Part shown: piece by piece, positions 21,764-21,868 of the stretch | Numbering within the stretch: position 1 is the stretch's first letter | How the letters are laid out: each line of letters opens with the position of its first letter | NCBI GenBank assembly: GCA_938014215.1 | Contig: CALLRW010000021.1 | Location: forward strand, 1 to 21,868 | Length of the DNA stretch: 21,868 bases | Direction of reading: 5' to 3' | Source of the DNA: an uncultured Alistipes sp. | GTDB lineage: Bacteria > Bacteroidota > Bacteroidia > Bacteroidales > Rikenellaceae | The notes under the pieces: model-generated | What the model saw: only the letters and a program-made list of their open reading frames with translations | Databases searched by the model: none | What the model was told of the DNA's origin: nothing | Program-made: the position numbers and the translations under genes

Positions 21764-21868
21764 ATATTACCGGCCATCCGCGGCCTGGGGAGGTCCGCGG
21801 GGAGAGTCTGCCCCATTCCTTCGTTATCTTGTCGCCCTTAAACCGACAAGTATGCAGCAGGAGGATGA
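21764..21868. other. GC-rich right edge, possible start of a further gene
   Basis: After the second RteC-like gene the sequence becomes GC-rich again, with two CCGCGG sites and the inverted repeat CTTGTCG/CGACAAG (21828-21834, 21844-21850). An ATG at 21852 opens a frame that runs off the window after five codons. It is too short to call a gene. Confidence 0.3.

Overview
This window looks like a chromosome segment from a gut Bacteroidales species. The evidence is the promoter grammar (TAnnTTTG -7 boxes), the SusC/SusD pair, the Mfa-type fimbrial lipoproteins and the MobC/relaxase type. The high GC of the fimbrial and SusC/SusD genes would suit Alistipes or a relative, but that genus call is inference.

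Layout. (1) Positions 1-3100, minus strand: a fimbrial/adhesin operon of a DUF3575 protein, a Mfa2/FimB-like lipoprotein, a fimbrillin-like lipoprotein and the start of a further lipoprotein. Its promoter is preceded by four phased direct repeats (3379-3454). Next to them lies only the C-terminal stump of an AraC-type regulator (3506-3640). (2) Positions 3641-5960: a mobilization module with a candidate oriT hairpin, a MobC-like protein and a relaxase. No integrase or transfer genes are seen. (3) Positions 5960-19250: a polysaccharide utilization locus (PUL) with an ECF sigma factor and a divergent FecR-type anti-sigma factor, then SusC with an STN signalling domain, SusD, and five surface lipoproteins. 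The set strongly suggests N-glycan use, because one lipoprotein is an EndoH-like GH18 endo-beta-N-acetylglucosaminidase with its catalytic residues intact. The other three GH18-fold proteins have lost the catalytic glutamate; one of them is a tandem duplicate of the active enzyme. (4) Positions 19260-19880: no protein genes but three strongly structured candidate RNAs, one resembling 6S RNA. (5) Positions 19978-21763: an XRE-type HTH protein and two RteC-like paralogues.

How the parts may work together. A glycan arriving at SusC is expected to signal through STN and FecR to the sigma factor, which switches the PUL on. The surface lipoproteins hold the glycoprotein while the single active GH18 cuts off the glycan, and SusC/SusD import it. 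On the strand opposite the susC leader there is a complete small transcription unit: a consensus promoter, about 75 nt, and a hairpin with a U-run. Its place and layout match the DonS-type antisense sRNAs known to repress host-glycan PULs in Bacteroides.

The best candidates for something new are the ENGase/pseudo-ENGase pair, the antisense sRNA with possible extra target sites behind both ENGase genes, the ncRNA cluster, and the fimbrial promoter left beside a truncated AraC gene.
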